Assembly (NCBI GenBank): GCA_044368415.1
Contig: JBIPLJ010000007.1
Location: 41,767-105,766 of the forward strand
Origin: UBA4615 sp044368415
GTDB taxonomy: Bacteria; Pseudomonadota; Gammaproteobacteria; Burkholderiales; Burkholderiaceae_E
Length of the DNA: 64,000 bases
Reading direction: 5' to 3'
Below the pieces are notes generated by a model. The model saw only the letters and a program-made list of their open reading frames with translations, was not told the origin of the DNA and searched no databases. Made by a program: the position numbers and the translations under genes. Every line of letters starts with the position of its first letter. Position 1 is the stretch's first letter. Of the stretch, positions 42,932-52,168 are shown in pieces.

Positions 42932-44353
42932 ATGGCCACGATCGAACTGAAGGTGCCCGACATCGGTGATTTCGCCGAGGTCGAGGTGATCGAGCTGCTG
43001 GTGAAGCCCGGCGATTCGGTGAAGCCCGAGCAGAGCCTGCTGACGGTAGAGTCGGACAAGGCGTCGATGGAGATTCCGTCGAGCGCGGGCGGGCGGATCG
43101 TCGAGCTACGGGTCAAGCTGGGCGACCGTGTGAAGGAGGGCAGCGTGATCGCTCTGCTCGAGGCGGACGTGTCGGTCGCCGAGGCGGCGCCTGCCGCCGC
43201 GCCGGTCCCTGCCACGGCACCTGCCGCGGCCGCCGCGGCGGTGCCGGCCGCAATCGCCGCGCCCCAGCCCTCCGACCGACCGGATCGGCCCGACGTCGAG
43301 TCGGCGCGCGGCGCAGCGCCTGCTACGGCGCTGAGCGGCGCGGGCGACGCCGCCTCGCCGCGCACGCCGTCGCCCCGCACGCAGCCGGTGCCGGCCGAAG
43401 CCGGCGATGCCAGCACGCATGTCGTCAAGCCGCACGCCTCGCCCTCGGTGCGCAAGTTCGCCCGCGAGCTCGGCGTGGACCTCGACCATGTCAGCGGCAG
43501 CGGCCCGAAGCAGCGCATCCTCCACGAGGACGTCCAGGCCTACGTGAAGGATGCGGTCCGGCGGGCGTCGGAGCCCGCGAAGGCGGCGGCCGCATCGGCC
43601 GCGGATGGCGGCGGCGCGGGCCTCGGCCTGCTGCCCTGGCCGAAAGTGGACTTCGCGAAGTTCGGCCCGATCGAGACGAAGCCGCTGCCGCGCATCCGCA
43701 GGATCTCGGCCGCGAACCTGCACCGCAACTGGGTGATGATCCCGCACGTCACCAACCAAGACGATGCCGACGTCACCGATCTCGAGTCCTTCCGGGTGCA
43801 GCTGAACCGGGAGTACGAGAAGTCCGGGCCTAAGCTCACCATGCTCGCCTTCCTGATCAAGGCCTGCGTGCACGCGCTCAAGAAGTTCCCCGAGTTCAAT
43901 GCCTCGCTCGAGGGCGAGGCGCTGGTGCTCAAGCGTTACTGGCACATCGGCTTCGCCGCCGACACGCCGAACGGACTGATGGTGCCGGTGATCCGCGACG
44001 CCGACCGCAAGGGCCTGGGCGAGATCGCCACCGAGACCGGCGAGCTGGCGAAGAAGGCGCGTGACGGCAAGCTGTCGCCCGCAGAGATGCAGGGCGGCAC
44101 CTTCTCGATCTCCAGCCTCGGCGGCATCGGCGGCACAGGCTTCACGCCGATCGTCAACGCCCCCGAGGTGGCGATTCTCGGGGTGAGCCGCTCGGCGACG
44201 AAGCCGGTCTGGGACGGCTCGGCCTTCGTGCCCCGGCTGATCCTTCCGCTGTCGTTGTCGTATGACCATCGGGTCATCGACGGCGCGGCCGCGGCGCGTT
44301 TCAACGCCCACTTGGCTCAGCTTCTGGCGGATTTTCGCAGGGTGATGCTCTGA
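42932..44353 (+). CDS. aceF: Dihydrolipoamide acetyltransferase (E2)
   Basis: E2 core of pyruvate dehydrogenase, 473 aa. One lipoyl domain (residues about 1-80) with the lipoylated Lys in VESDKASMEIPS, an Ala/Pro-rich linker, a peripheral-subunit-binding domain (SPSVRKFARELGVDLDHVSG), a second linker and the catalytic domain ending in the acyltransferase motif DHRVIDGAAAARF. E. coli has three lipoyl domains; a single one here is complemented by another on Lpd. It begins 15 bp after aceE. The lipoyl-coding DNA is almost identical to that of lpd (see repeat). Confidence 0.97.
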   Translation: MATIELKVPDIGDFAEVEVIELLVKPGDSVKPEQSLLTVESDKASMEIPSSAGGRIVELRVKLGDRVKEGSVIALLEADVSVAEAAPAAAPVPATAPAAAAAAVPAAIAAPQPSDRPDRPDVESARGAAPATALSGAGDAASPRTPSPRTQPVPAEAGDASTHVVKPHASPSVRKFARELGVDLDHVSGSGPKQRILHEDVQAYVKDAVRRASEPAKAAAASAADGGGAGLGLLPWPKVDFAKFGPIETKPLPRIRRISAANLHRNWVMIPHVTNQDDADVTDLESFRVQLNREYEKSGPKLTMLAFLIKACVHALKKFPEFNASLEGEALVLKRYWHIGFAADTPNGLMVPVIRDADRKGLGEIATETGELAKKARDGKLSPAEMQGGTFSISSLGGIGGTGFTPIVNAPEVAILGVSRSATKPVWDGSAFVPRLILPLSLSYDHRVIDGAAAARFNAHLAQLLADFRRVML

Positions 44354-44404
44354 CGGCAGCGGGGTAGATTCCCTGCTTGCCCTCGAGACTCCCAGGATGA
44401 TCCG

Positions 44405-44971
44405 TTGACCACCATCGTCGTCGTCAGGAAGAAGAACCGCATCGCGATCGGGGCGGACACGCTCGTCACCTTCGGCGAGACTCGCCTGCCTGGCGGATAC
44501 GAGGCGAACGACAAGATCATCCGTATCGGCGACTCCTACATCGGCCTGGCCGGCAGCACCGCGCACTTCGAGGTGCTGCGGCGCGTGCTCGGCACGGTCG
44601 AGACGCCGCGCCTGCATTCGCGCCACGAGGTCTTCGAGACCTTCCTGCGCGCTCACCAGGTGCTCAAGGAGCAATACTTCCTGAACCCCAAGGAAGAGGA
44701 CGACGACCCGTACGAGAGCTCGCAGATCACGGCGCTGATCGCAAATCCGAGCGGTATCTACGGCGTTTACTCATACCGCGAGGTGTTCAGCTTCGAGCGC
44801 TTCTGGGCGATCGGCTCGGGCCGCAACTTTGCGCTCGGTGCGATGTACGCAAGCTACGGCGGTGCCCGCGGCGCGAAGCAGATCGCCCAGATCGGCGTTG
44901 ACGCGGGCTCCGAGTTCGACAAGAGCTCCAGCGGCCCGAACCGTGTCTACGAATTCGAGATCCCCGCCTGA
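44405..44971 (+). CDS. Proteasome-like Ntn hydrolase (BPH type)
   Basis: 188 aa, TTG start at 44405 with AGGA ahead. After removal of Met the chain begins TTIVVVR, the N-terminal Thr nucleophile of proteasome beta/HslV proteins. Asp17 (IAIGADTLVT) and Lys36 (NDKIIRIGD) fit the catalytic Asp and Lys, and GLAGSTAHFEVL and WAIGSGRNFALGAM match the Gly-rich parts of the fold. Two families of bacterial proteasome relatives besides HslV are known, Anbu and BPH (betaproteobacterial proteasome homologue); size and host fit BPH. No unfoldase gene such as hslU is near. It lies inside the pyruvate dehydrogenase operon, 51 bp after aceF and 40 bp before lpd. A proteolytic role is predicted, not shown. 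Confidence 0.82.
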   Translation: MTTIVVVRKKNRIAIGADTLVTFGETRLPGGYEANDKIIRIGDSYIGLAGSTAHFEVLRRVLGTVETPRLHSRHEVFETFLRAHQVLKEQYFLNPKEEDDDPYESSQITALIANPSGIYGVYSYREVFSFERFWAIGSGRNFALGAMYASYGGARGAKQIAQIGVDAGSEFDKSSSGPNRVYEFEIPA

Positions 44972-45011
44972 GCGACTGCGGTCGCCGGCCCCACCCACGA
45001 CGAGACAGACC

Positions 45012-45245
45012 ATGGCGACCATCGAGCTGCGCGTGCCGGACATCGGCGACTTCAAGGACGTCGAGGTGATCGAGCTGCTGGTGAAACCCGGCGATGCAGT
45101 GACGCCCGAACAGAGCCTGCTGACTGTGGAGTCGGACAAGGCGTCGATGGAGATCCCGTCGAGCGCGGGCGGGCGGATCGTCGAGCTGCGGGTGAAGCTG
45201 GGAGATCGGGTGAAGGAGGGCAGCGTGATCGCGTTGCTCGAGGCC
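45012..45245 (+). repeat. Lipoyl-domain coding repeat shared with aceF (42932-43165)
   Basis: The first about 230 bp of lpd and aceF are nearly identical in DNA as well as protein, including a long unbroken block over SDKASMEIPSSAGGRIVEL. The linkers beyond are different. This points to duplication with recent homogenisation, or strong selection on one lipoyl ligase substrate. Confidence 0.85.
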
Positions 45246-46844
45246 GAGGCCGCCTCGGCCGCACCGACACCCGAGACCGTACCGACACCCACGAGCGTAT
45301 CGACATCCGCGACCGCACCGACGCCTGCGACCGCGTCGCCGCCTGCCGCCGTCGCGCCGGCCGCGACCTCTGCCGCGCCGTCGGCTGCCACGGCCTTCAC
45401 CGGCACCCCGGACCTGCAGTGCCGGATGCTCGTGCTCGGCGGCGGCCCGGGTGGCTACGCCGCGGCGTTCCGTGCCGCCGATCTCGGCATGGACACCGTC
45501 ATCGTCGAACGTTACGCGACCCTGGGCGGTGTCTGCCTGAACGTCGGCTGTATCCCGTCGAAGGCGCTGCTGCATACCGCCGCCGTACTCGACGAGGCCC
45601 GTTCGCTCGCCGCCCACGGCATCGCCTTCGGCGAACCCACCATCGACCTCGATGCGCTGCGCGGCTGGAAGGACAAGGTCGTCGGCAAGCTCACCGGCGG
45701 CCTGACCGGGATGGCCCGAGCCCGCAAGGTCCGCGTGGTGCGTGGCTACGGCCGCTTCCTCGACGCGCATCATCTCGAAGTCGAGATCACCACCGGCGAG
45801 GGCCAGGCGCGCACCGGGGCGCGGCAGGTGATCCGCTTCGAGCAGGCGGTGATCGCGGCCGGCAGCCAGGCGGTGCGCCTGCCCTTCCTGCCCGACGATC
45901 CGCGGGTGGTCGACTCCACCGGCGCGTTGCGGCTCGCCGCGGTCCCTGAGCGCATGCTGGTGATTGGCGGCGGCATCATCGGCCTGGAGATGGGCACGGT
46001 GTACTCGTCGCTGGGCGCGCGGCTCGACGTCGTGGAGATGCTCGACGGCCTGATGCAGGGCGCCGACCGCGACCTCGTGAAGGTCTGGCAGAAGCACAAC
46101 GCGCACCGCTTCGACCGGGTGATGACGAAGACGAAGACCGTGCGGGCCGAGGCTAGGCCCGAGGGCATCGCGGTCTGGTTCGAGGGCGAGAACGCGCCCG
46201 CCGAGCCCCAGCTCTACGACCTGGTGCTGGGTGCGGTCGGCCGCAGCCCCAACGGCGCCAAGATCGGCGCCGAGCGCGCCGGCATCGTGGTCACGGACCG
46301 CGGCTTCATCCCGGTCGACGCACAGATGCGCACGAACGTGCCGAACATCTTTGCGATCGGCGACCTCGTCGGCCAGCCGATGCTCGCGCACAAGGCGGTG
46401 CACGAGGGCCACGTCGCCGCCGAGGCGGCCGCTGGCGAGAAGACCTTCTTCGATGCGCGCGTCATCCCGTCGGTGGCCTACACCGACCCTGAGGTCGCCT
46501 GGGTCGGCATCACCGAGGAGGAGGCCGCCCGCCAGGGCATGAAGCTCGGTCGCGCCTCGTTCCCCTGGGCCGCGTCAGGTCGCGCAATCGCCAACGGTCG
46601 CGACGAGGGCTTCACCAAGCTGCTGTTCGACGAGACCTCGCACCGCGTCGTCGGCGGCGGCATCGTCGGCACACATGCCGGCGACATGATCGGCGAGATC
46701 GCACTGGCGATCGAGATGGGTGCCGACGCAACCGACATCGGCCGGACCATCCACCCGCATCCGACGCTCGGCGAGACGATTGGGATGGCGGCGGAGCTCT
46801 TCGAGGGCGTCTGCACGGACCTGCCGCCGGCCAGGCGGCGCTAG
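45012..46844 (+). CDS. lpdA: Dihydrolipoamide dehydrogenase with N-terminal lipoyl domain (E3)
   Basis: FAD enzyme of 610 aa that reoxidises the dihydrolipoyl arm of E2 and reduces NAD. The N-terminal 80 residues are a lipoyl domain (VESDKASMEIPS), then a Thr/Pro/Ala linker, then the E3 body: FAD site LVLGGGPGGYAAAFRAADLG, redox disulfide GGVCLNVGCIPSK, NAD site VIGGGIIGLEMGTVYSSLGA and the C-terminal His/Glu pair HPHPTLGETIGMAAE. Lipoyl-Lpd fusions are typical of betaproteobacteria. Chosen ATG is 45012; the frame is open upstream through the proteasome-like gene's alternative phase. Confidence 0.97.
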   Translation: MATIELRVPDIGDFKDVEVIELLVKPGDAVTPEQSLLTVESDKASMEIPSSAGGRIVELRVKLGDRVKEGSVIALLEAEAASAAPTPETVPTPTSVSTSATAPTPATASPPAAVAPAATSAAPSAATAFTGTPDLQCRMLVLGGGPGGYAAAFRAADLGMDTVIVERYATLGGVCLNVGCIPSKALLHTAAVLDEARSLAAHGIAFGEPTIDLDALRGWKDKVVGKLTGGLTGMARARKVRVVRGYGRFLDAHHLEVEITTGEGQARTGARQVIRFEQAVIAAGSQAVRLPFLPDDPRVVDSTGALRLAAVPERMLVIGGGIIGLEMGTVYSSLGARLDVVEMLDGLMQGADRDLVKVWQKHNAHRFDRVMTKTKTVRAEARPEGIAVWFEGENAPAEPQLYDLVLGAVGRSPNGAKIGAERAGIVVTDRGFIPVDAQMRTNVPNIFAIGDLVGQPMLAHKAVHEGHVAAEAAAGEKTFFDARVIPSVAYTDPEVAWVGITEEEAARQGMKLGRASFPWAASGRAIANGRDEGFTKLLFDETSHRVVGGGIVGTHAGDMIGEIALAIEMGADATDIGRTIHPHPTLGETIGMAAELFEGVCTDLPPARRR

Positions 46845-46846
46845 GC

Positions 46847-46931
46847 CGACCGAGCCGCGAAGCGGCCGGTCGACCCGCTGCAGCTATACAGCTCGAACAG
46901 CCCGCGTCGGCGGGCCGCGCTGCGGCCCGCC
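46847..46931. terminator. Two strong hairpins between convergent lpd and dctM
   Basis: First hairpin 46847-46872: CGACCG-A-GCCGC / GCGGC-CGGTCG with a 3-base loop, directly after the lpd stop. Second 46909-46931: a perfect 10-bp stem GGCGGGCCGC / GCGGCCCGCC with a 3-base loop, 10 bp from the dctM stop. Neither has a T-run, so they are probably 3'-end stabilising or bidirectional terminator hairpins. Confidence 0.55.
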
Positions 46932-46941
46932 CCGTCTCGCT

Positions 46942-48741
46942 TCACTTCGCCGCGCCGCCGGGGCCCGACTTCATCAGCGCGGCGCCGAGGTCCTCTTCTT
47001 CCTTGGGGGGGGCATCCTTCGAGGCGGCATCGCCCCCCGAGGATCCCAATCCGCCGACATCCACCTTGTCGCTCGTGTCCTCCGTGGGCGTGCCCCCGTC
47101 GGTCGGCACCTCGAGCCGGATCGAGTCGACGTCGAGCACCTTCTTCGGGCCGAGCGCGTCCAGCGTGAGCGACGGGAAGGCGATCACCGCCACGACCATC
47201 GTCAACTGCATGATCACGAACGCGATCGAGCCGGTATAGATCTGCCCGGTGGTGATCTTCGGGATCGTCTTGCCGGTGACGCGATCGACATAGTCCGACG
47301 CCGGTGCGACGCTCCTCAGGTAGAAGAGCGCGAAGCCGAACGGCGGCGTCAGGAACGAGGTCTGCAGGTTCATCGCGATGATGATGCCGAACCACACCAG
47401 GTCGACGTCGAGCTTCACCGCCACCGGCGCGAGCAGCGGCAGCAGGATGAACGCGATCTCGAAGAAGTCGAGGAAGCAGCCGAGCACGAAGATGAGTACG
47501 TTCACGACGATCAGGAAGCCGATCTGTCCGCCGGGCAGCTTGTCGAACAGATGTTCGACCCAGCGCGGGCCGTCGACCGCCTGGAAGGTCAGGCTGAACA
47601 CCGTCGAGCCAACCAGCACGAACACTACGAACACCGAGAGCTTCGCCGTCGAATTCAGTGCCTGCGAGAGCAGCGAGAAGCCCATCCTGCGACGACCCAC
47701 CGCCATCACCAGCGCGCCCACCGCGCCCATCGCCCCACCCTCGGTCGGGGTCGCGACGCCTAGGAAGATCGTCCCGAGGACCAGGAAGATCAGCAGCAGC
47801 GGGGGGATCAGCACGAAGGTGACCTGTTCGGCCAGGCGCGACAGCAGGCCCAGGCGCAGCACCCGGCTCACCACCGAGACCACGAACGCGAGCAGCACGC
47901 CGACACACAGCGATACGACGATCGTCTCGTCGGTCGGGGCGCTGGCCTCGGGGTTTCCGGTCAGGTTCCTGACGAACTCCGGATAGCGGTTGGCGAACCA
48001 CACCGCCGCTGCGGTGCAGAGCGTCGCGAGCACGAGCAGCGACCGGTGCCCGCTCGCGCCGTTGGACTCGCGGTAGATGCGTGCCTCCGGGGGCAGGGCG
48101 GGCACCCAGGACGGCCGCAGCACCGCCAGCGCGAGGATGAACGCGCAGTACAGGCCGATGAGCATGAAGGCCGGCAGGAACGCGGCCGAGTACATGTCGC
48201 CGACGCTCTTGCCGAGCTGATCGGCGATGACGATCAGCACGAGCGAGGGCGGGACGATCTGCGCGAGCGTGCCCGATGCGGTGATCGCACCGGTCGCCAC
48301 CGGGCGGTTGTAGCCGTAGCGCAGCATGATCGGCAGCGAGATCAGGCCCATCGAGATGACCGATGCGGCCACCACGCCTGTGGTCGCGGCCAGCATCGCA
48401 CCGACCACGATCACCGCGAGCGCCAGTCCGCCACGCACCGGACCGAACACCTGGCCGACGGTCTCGAGCAGGTCCTCGGCCATGCCGCTGCGTTCGAGGA
48501 TCAGGCCCATGAACGTGAAGAACGGGATCGCCAGCAGCGTGTCGTTCTGCATGATGCCGATCAGGCGCAGCGGCAGTGCCTGCATCAGCGCCTGCGGCAC
48601 CATGCCGAGCTCGATGCCGATGAACCCGAAGAACATGCCGCAGGCGGCGAGGCTGAAGGCGACCGGGAAGCCGGTCAGCAGGAAGGCGACCAGCGACAGG
48701 AACATCACCGGTGCGATATTGGCGGCGAGCCAGACAGTCAT
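46942..48741 (-). CDS. dctM: TRAP transporter large permease (DctM)
   Basis: 599-aa membrane protein, the sodium-coupled translocation subunit of a TRAP transporter. It has many hydrophobic segments, with family marks PFFTFMGLILERSGMAEDLL, ATTGVVAASVISMGLISLP and ITASGTLAQIVPPSLVLIVI. It is longer than the usual 430 aa because of a central insertion (about residues 235-300, with LTGNPEASAPTD) and a Ser/Asp/Gly-rich cytoplasmic tail after the last helix. It overlaps the small permease by 4 bp. Confidence 0.94.
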   Translation of the reverse strand: MTVWLAANIAPVMFLSLVAFLLTGFPVAFSLAACGMFFGFIGIELGMVPQALMQALPLRLIGIMQNDTLLAIPFFTFMGLILERSGMAEDLLETVGQVFGPVRGGLALAVIVVGAMLAATTGVVAASVISMGLISLPIMLRYGYNRPVATGAITASGTLAQIVPPSLVLIVIADQLGKSVGDMYSAAFLPAFMLIGLYCAFILALAVLRPSWVPALPPEARIYRESNGASGHRSLLVLATLCTAAAVWFANRYPEFVRNLTGNPEASAPTDETIVVSLCVGVLLAFVVSVVSRVLRLGLLSRLAEQVTFVLIPPLLLIFLVLGTIFLGVATPTEGGAMGAVGALVMAVGRRRMGFSLLSQALNSTAKLSVFVVFVLVGSTVFSLTFQAVDGPRWVEHLFDKLPGGQIGFLIVVNVLIFVLGCFLDFFEIAFILLPLLAPVAVKLDVDLVWFGIIIAMNLQTSFLTPPFGFALFYLRSVAPASDYVDRVTGKTIPKITTGQIYTGSIAFVIMQLTMVVAVIAFPSLTLDALGPKKVLDVDSIRLEVPTDGGTPTEDTSDKVDVGGLGSSGGDAASKDAPPKEEEDLGAALMKSGPGGAAK

Positions 48742-49340
48742 TTCGAGGCACTCCGCTCGGCTTCGCGCCGCAGGTCGTCGACGAGGCGTTCTTCGGCCGA
48801 GCGTTCACGCACCACCTCGGCCGGGTCGGGCCCGAGGCCGCGCAGCCAGGCGATGCGCTTGATCAGCTCCGAGACCGCCTGCAGGGCGAGCAGCACGAAG
48901 CCCGCCGGCAGCAGTAGGTAGACGGGCCAGCGGATCAGCCCGCCCGCGTTGCTCGAGACCTCGCCAGAGACGTAGGCCCGCATGAACACCGGCCACGACT
49001 GCCCGACGACCCAAACGCACAGAGGCAGCAGGAACACCATGATCCCCAGCACGTCGACCCAGACCTGGGTGCGGCGCGTCCAGCGTCCGGCGAGGAAGTC
49101 GATGCGCACATGCTCGTTCTTGAGCAGCGTATAGCCGGCACCCAGCAGGAATACCGCAGCGAACAGGTACCACTGCAGCTCGAGGTAGGCGTTGGAGCTC
49201 ACGCTGAACAGCTTGCGTACCACCGCATTGATCGCGCTCACCAGTACCGCGGCCAGGACCAGCCACATGATGACGCGACCGACGCGTTCGTTGATCGCGT
49301 CGATCGCGCGACAGAATCCAAGGAGTGGTTTCAAGGGCAC
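48738..49340 (-). CDS. dctQ: TRAP transporter small permease (DctQ)
   Basis: About 200 aa with four hydrophobic segments (VIMWLVLAAVLVSAINAVV first), the DctQ scaffold around the large subunit. Family mark: LELQWYLFAAVFLLGAGYTL, then KNEHVRIDFLAGRW. The frame is open to 49505, but the upstream part is Arg/Pro-rich and unlike the family; GTG 49340 fits best. The charged C-terminal tail is followed by the dctM start with a 4-bp overlap. Confidence 0.9.
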   Translation of the reverse strand: MPLKPLLGFCRAIDAINERVGRVIMWLVLAAVLVSAINAVVRKLFSVSSNAYLELQWYLFAAVFLLGAGYTLLKNEHVRIDFLAGRWTRRTQVWVDVLGIMVFLLPLCVWVVGQSWPVFMRAYVSGEVSSNAGGLIRWPVYLLLPAGFVLLALQAVSELIKRIAWLRGLGPDPAEVVRERSAEERLVDDLRREAERSASK

Positions 49341-49452
49341 CCGCCCGTGGAGAGTCGAGGAATGGGACTGCACCGGACCGGTGGCCGCGAGAGCGGCCGC
49401 CGGTCGGGATTCGCGCGGCGTCACGGCAGGCCGCGCGAACCGTTGGAGACCG

Positions 49453-50541
49453 TCAGCGGGTCGCGCCGGCCATGTACTGATCGAAGCGCGCCTCGGCCAC
49501 GCCATGCCAGGCGATCTGGTCCTTCAGGTAGCCGAAGTAGTGGTCATGCACCTTCTTGAAGTCGGCGTTCTTTGCGCCGGTCTCGGCATAGACCTCCTGG
49601 GTTGCCTTGTAGCAGGCGTCCATCACCGGCTTGGAGAACGCGCGTAACTGTGCGCCACCGGCGAGCAGCCGGCGCATCGCCGGCGGGTTCACCGCATCGT
49701 ATTTGGCCATCAGCAGCACGGTCGCCTCGGCGCAGGCAGCTTCGAGCGCAGCGCGGTACTCCGGCGGCAGCGACTCCAGCGCCTTCTGGCCGACGAAGGT
49801 GTGCAGCGCCGGACCGCCTTCCCACCAGCCGGGCGTGTAGTAGAACTTCGCGACCTTCGACAGGCCGAGCTTCTCGTCGTCGTATGGGCCGACCCACTCC
49901 GCCGCGTCGATCGTGCCTTTCTCCAGCGCCGCGTAAATCTCGCCCGCGGGAATCTGCTGCGGCACGACGCCGAGCTTCGAGAGCACCGTGCCGGCGAAGC
50001 CGCCGACCCGGAACTTCAGGCCCTTGAGGTCCTCGAGCGTCTTGATCTCCTTGCGGTACCAGCCGCCCATCTGGACGCCGGTGTTGCCGGTGAGGAAGGA
50101 GACGACTCCGGACTTGGCCGCAAACTCGTTGAACACCTTGTCGCCGCCGCCGTAGTACCACCAGGCGTTGTACTGCCGGTAGTTCATCCCGAACGGCACG
50201 GCCGTGCCGAAGGCCCAGGTCGGGTCCTTTCCGAAGAAGTAGTACGGCGCGGTGTGGCACATCTCGACGGTGCCGTTCTGCACGGCGTCGAGCACGCCGA
50301 AGGCGGGCACGATCTCGCCGGCGCCGGCCGGAGTGATGGTGAATTTGCCGCCCGTGAGTTCGGAGACGCGCTTGGCCACCACCTCGCTAATGCCGTACAG
50401 CGTGTCAAGACTCTTGGAGAAGCTCGACGGACAGCGCCAGCGGATCGTGGGCTGAGCGTGGACGATCGCCGGTGCGGCGAGGACGGTGCCGCCCACAGCG
50501 GCACTCGCGCCGGCCTGGCGTAGGAAAGTACGACGAGTCAT
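49453..50541 (-). CDS. TRAP substrate-binding protein (DctP, 2-oxoacid type)
   Basis: 362-aa periplasmic solute receptor with a Tat-type signal (MTRRTFLRQAGASAAVGG, cut after HAQ), so it is probably exported folded. Motifs ALEKGTIDAAEWVGPYDDEK and GLSKVAKFYYTPGWWEGG are those of the TakP-like subfamily that binds 2-oxoacids such as pyruvate or 2-oxobutyrate, or lactate in related proteins. The start ATG 50541 has a strong ribosome site (GAGGAGA). The three TRAP genes read leftward as one unit. The substrate is a family guess; a 2-oxoacid fits a cell investing in pyruvate dehydrogenase. Confidence 0.9.
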   Translation of the reverse strand: MTRRTFLRQAGASAAVGGTVLAAPAIVHAQPTIRWRCPSSFSKSLDTLYGISEVVAKRVSELTGGKFTITPAGAGEIVPAFGVLDAVQNGTVEMCHTAPYYFFGKDPTWAFGTAVPFGMNYRQYNAWWYYGGGDKVFNEFAAKSGVVSFLTGNTGVQMGGWYRKEIKTLEDLKGLKFRVGGFAGTVLSKLGVVPQQIPAGEIYAALEKGTIDAAEWVGPYDDEKLGLSKVAKFYYTPGWWEGGPALHTFVGQKALESLPPEYRAALEAACAEATVLLMAKYDAVNPPAMRRLLAGGAQLRAFSKPVMDACYKATQEVYAETGAKNADFKKVHDHYFGYLKDQIAWHGVAEARFDQYMAGATR

Positions 50542-50752
50542 GAAAGGTCTCCTCGGGGGGGGGTACAACCCGCGGAAGATTTAATGGTCCGCCGTCGGGT
50601 TCGGTCCGCGAGCCTGGTAGGGCTTGGGCTCGCGACCGCCGAATTCTATGGTTGCCTTGGATTTCGGGCAATCGCTTCGCGGCCCGTCGCCGGGTAAGGT
50701 CGCGGAGCGGGAACCGCCAGAGCGCGTTTTGCGGCGCCGCCGAACAAGACGG

Positions 50753-52156
50753 TCAGACCTGCTCCGCGAGCCTGCTCCGAGCCCGGGCGATCGCCGCGCG
50801 CACCTGCACAGGGGCCGTGCCGCCGACGTGGTCGCGCGCGGCCACCGAGCCCTCTGGCGTCAGTACCGCATACACATCCTCGCCCACCAGCGGACTGAAC
50901 GCGCGCAGGGCCTCGAGCGACAACTCAGACAGGTCCTTGCCCGCTTCGGACGCACGCCGCACCGCATGCGCCACCGCCTCATGGGCATCGCGGAACGCCA
51001 GGCCCTTCTTGACGAGGTAGTCGGCCAGGTCGGTCGCGGTCGAGAAGCCCTCGGCCGCCGCCTGCCGCATCCGGTGCGCCTTAACCTGGATGCCGCCGAC
51101 CAGGTCGACGAATATCCGCAGCGTGTCGGTCAGCGTGTCGGCGACGTCGAACAGCGGCTCCTTGTCCTCCTGGTTGTCCTTGTTATAGGCCAGCGGCTGG
51201 CCCTTCATCAGCACCAGCAGCGCCGTCAGGTGGCCCACCACGCGGCCGGTCTTGCCGCGCGCGAGCTCGGGCACGTCCGGGTTCTTCTTCTGCGGCATGA
51301 TCGAGCTGCCGGTGCAGAACCGGTCGGCCAGGTCGATGAAGCCGACGCGCGGGCTCATCCAGATGACCAGTTCCTCCGAGAAGCGCGAGACGTGCACCAT
51401 TGCGATCGAGGCGGCCGCGCAGAACTCGATCGCGAAGTCGCGGTCGGAGACGGCGTCCAGCGAGTTGCCGCAGACCCCGTCGAAGCCGAGCGTGCGGGCG
51501 ACCCGTTCGCGGTCGATCGGATAGCTGGTGCCGGCCAGTGCTGCCGCCCCGAGCGGCAGCCGGTTCACGCGGCGGCGGCAGTCGGCGAGCCGCTCGGCAT
51601 CACGCGCGAACATCTCGACGTACGCCATCAGGTGGTGGCCGAAGGTCACCGGTTGTGCGACCTGCAGGTGGGTGAAGCCAGGCATGATCGTGTCCGTGTG
51701 TGCCTCGGCCAGGTCGACCAGCGCGCCCTGCAGCGCTACGAGCAGCGTGCTCGCATCGTCGATCGCCGCGCGCAGCCAGAGTCGAATGTCGGTGGCGACC
51801 TGGTCGTTGCGCGAGCGGGCGGTGTGCAGCCGCTTGCCGGCGTCGCCGACCAGGTCGGTCAGGCGCCGCTCGATGTTGAGGTGAACGTCTTCGAGGTCGA
51901 TCGACCAGACGAACACCCCGCGCTCGATCTCGCCGCGGATCGTTGCCATGCCGTCGCGGATCGCGTCGAGGTCGGCCGTGCTCAGCAGCCCGACCGACTG
52001 CAGCATGTCGGCGTGCGCGAGCGAGCCCTCGATGTCGTGTAATGCGAGCCGCTTGTCGAAGTCGACCGACGCGGTGTAGCGCTTGACCAACTCCGCCACC
52101 GGCTCGGAGAAGCGCGCCGACCACGCCTCGGATTTCTTGGCGAACTGATCTGTCAT
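50753..52156 (-). CDS. argH: Argininosuccinate lyase
   Basis: Last step of arginine synthesis: argininosuccinate to arginine and fumarate. 467 aa. The fumarase/aspartase signature GSSIMPQKKNPDVPE is intact, and ARSRNDQVATDIRLWLR and PGFTHLQVAQPVTFGHH are the other active-site regions. It starts with MTDQFAKKSEAWSARFSEP. It diverges from the AlgZ-like kinase with only 6-12 bp between start codons, so its promoter must lie in that gene. The neighbourhood argH/algZ-algR-hemC matches Pseudomonas. Confidence 0.97.
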   Translation of the reverse strand: MTDQFAKKSEAWSARFSEPVAELVKRYTASVDFDKRLALHDIEGSLAHADMLQSVGLLSTADLDAIRDGMATIRGEIERGVFVWSIDLEDVHLNIERRLTDLVGDAGKRLHTARSRNDQVATDIRLWLRAAIDDASTLLVALQGALVDLAEAHTDTIMPGFTHLQVAQPVTFGHHLMAYVEMFARDAERLADCRRRVNRLPLGAAALAGTSYPIDRERVARTLGFDGVCGNSLDAVSDRDFAIEFCAAASIAMVHVSRFSEELVIWMSPRVGFIDLADRFCTGSSIMPQKKNPDVPELARGKTGRVVGHLTALLVLMKGQPLAYNKDNQEDKEPLFDVADTLTDTLRIFVDLVGGIQVKAHRMRQAAAEGFSTATDLADYLVKKGLAFRDAHEAVAHAVRRASEAGKDLSELSLEALRAFSPLVGEDVYAVLTPEGSVAARDHVGGTAPVQVRAAIARARSRLAEQV

Positions 52157-52168
52157 AATTCCGTGTCC

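Noticed and set aside
44397..44408. ATG just before the proteasome-like gene
   Set aside because: It meets a stop after three codons; TTG 44405 gives the required Met-Thr-Thr N-terminus.
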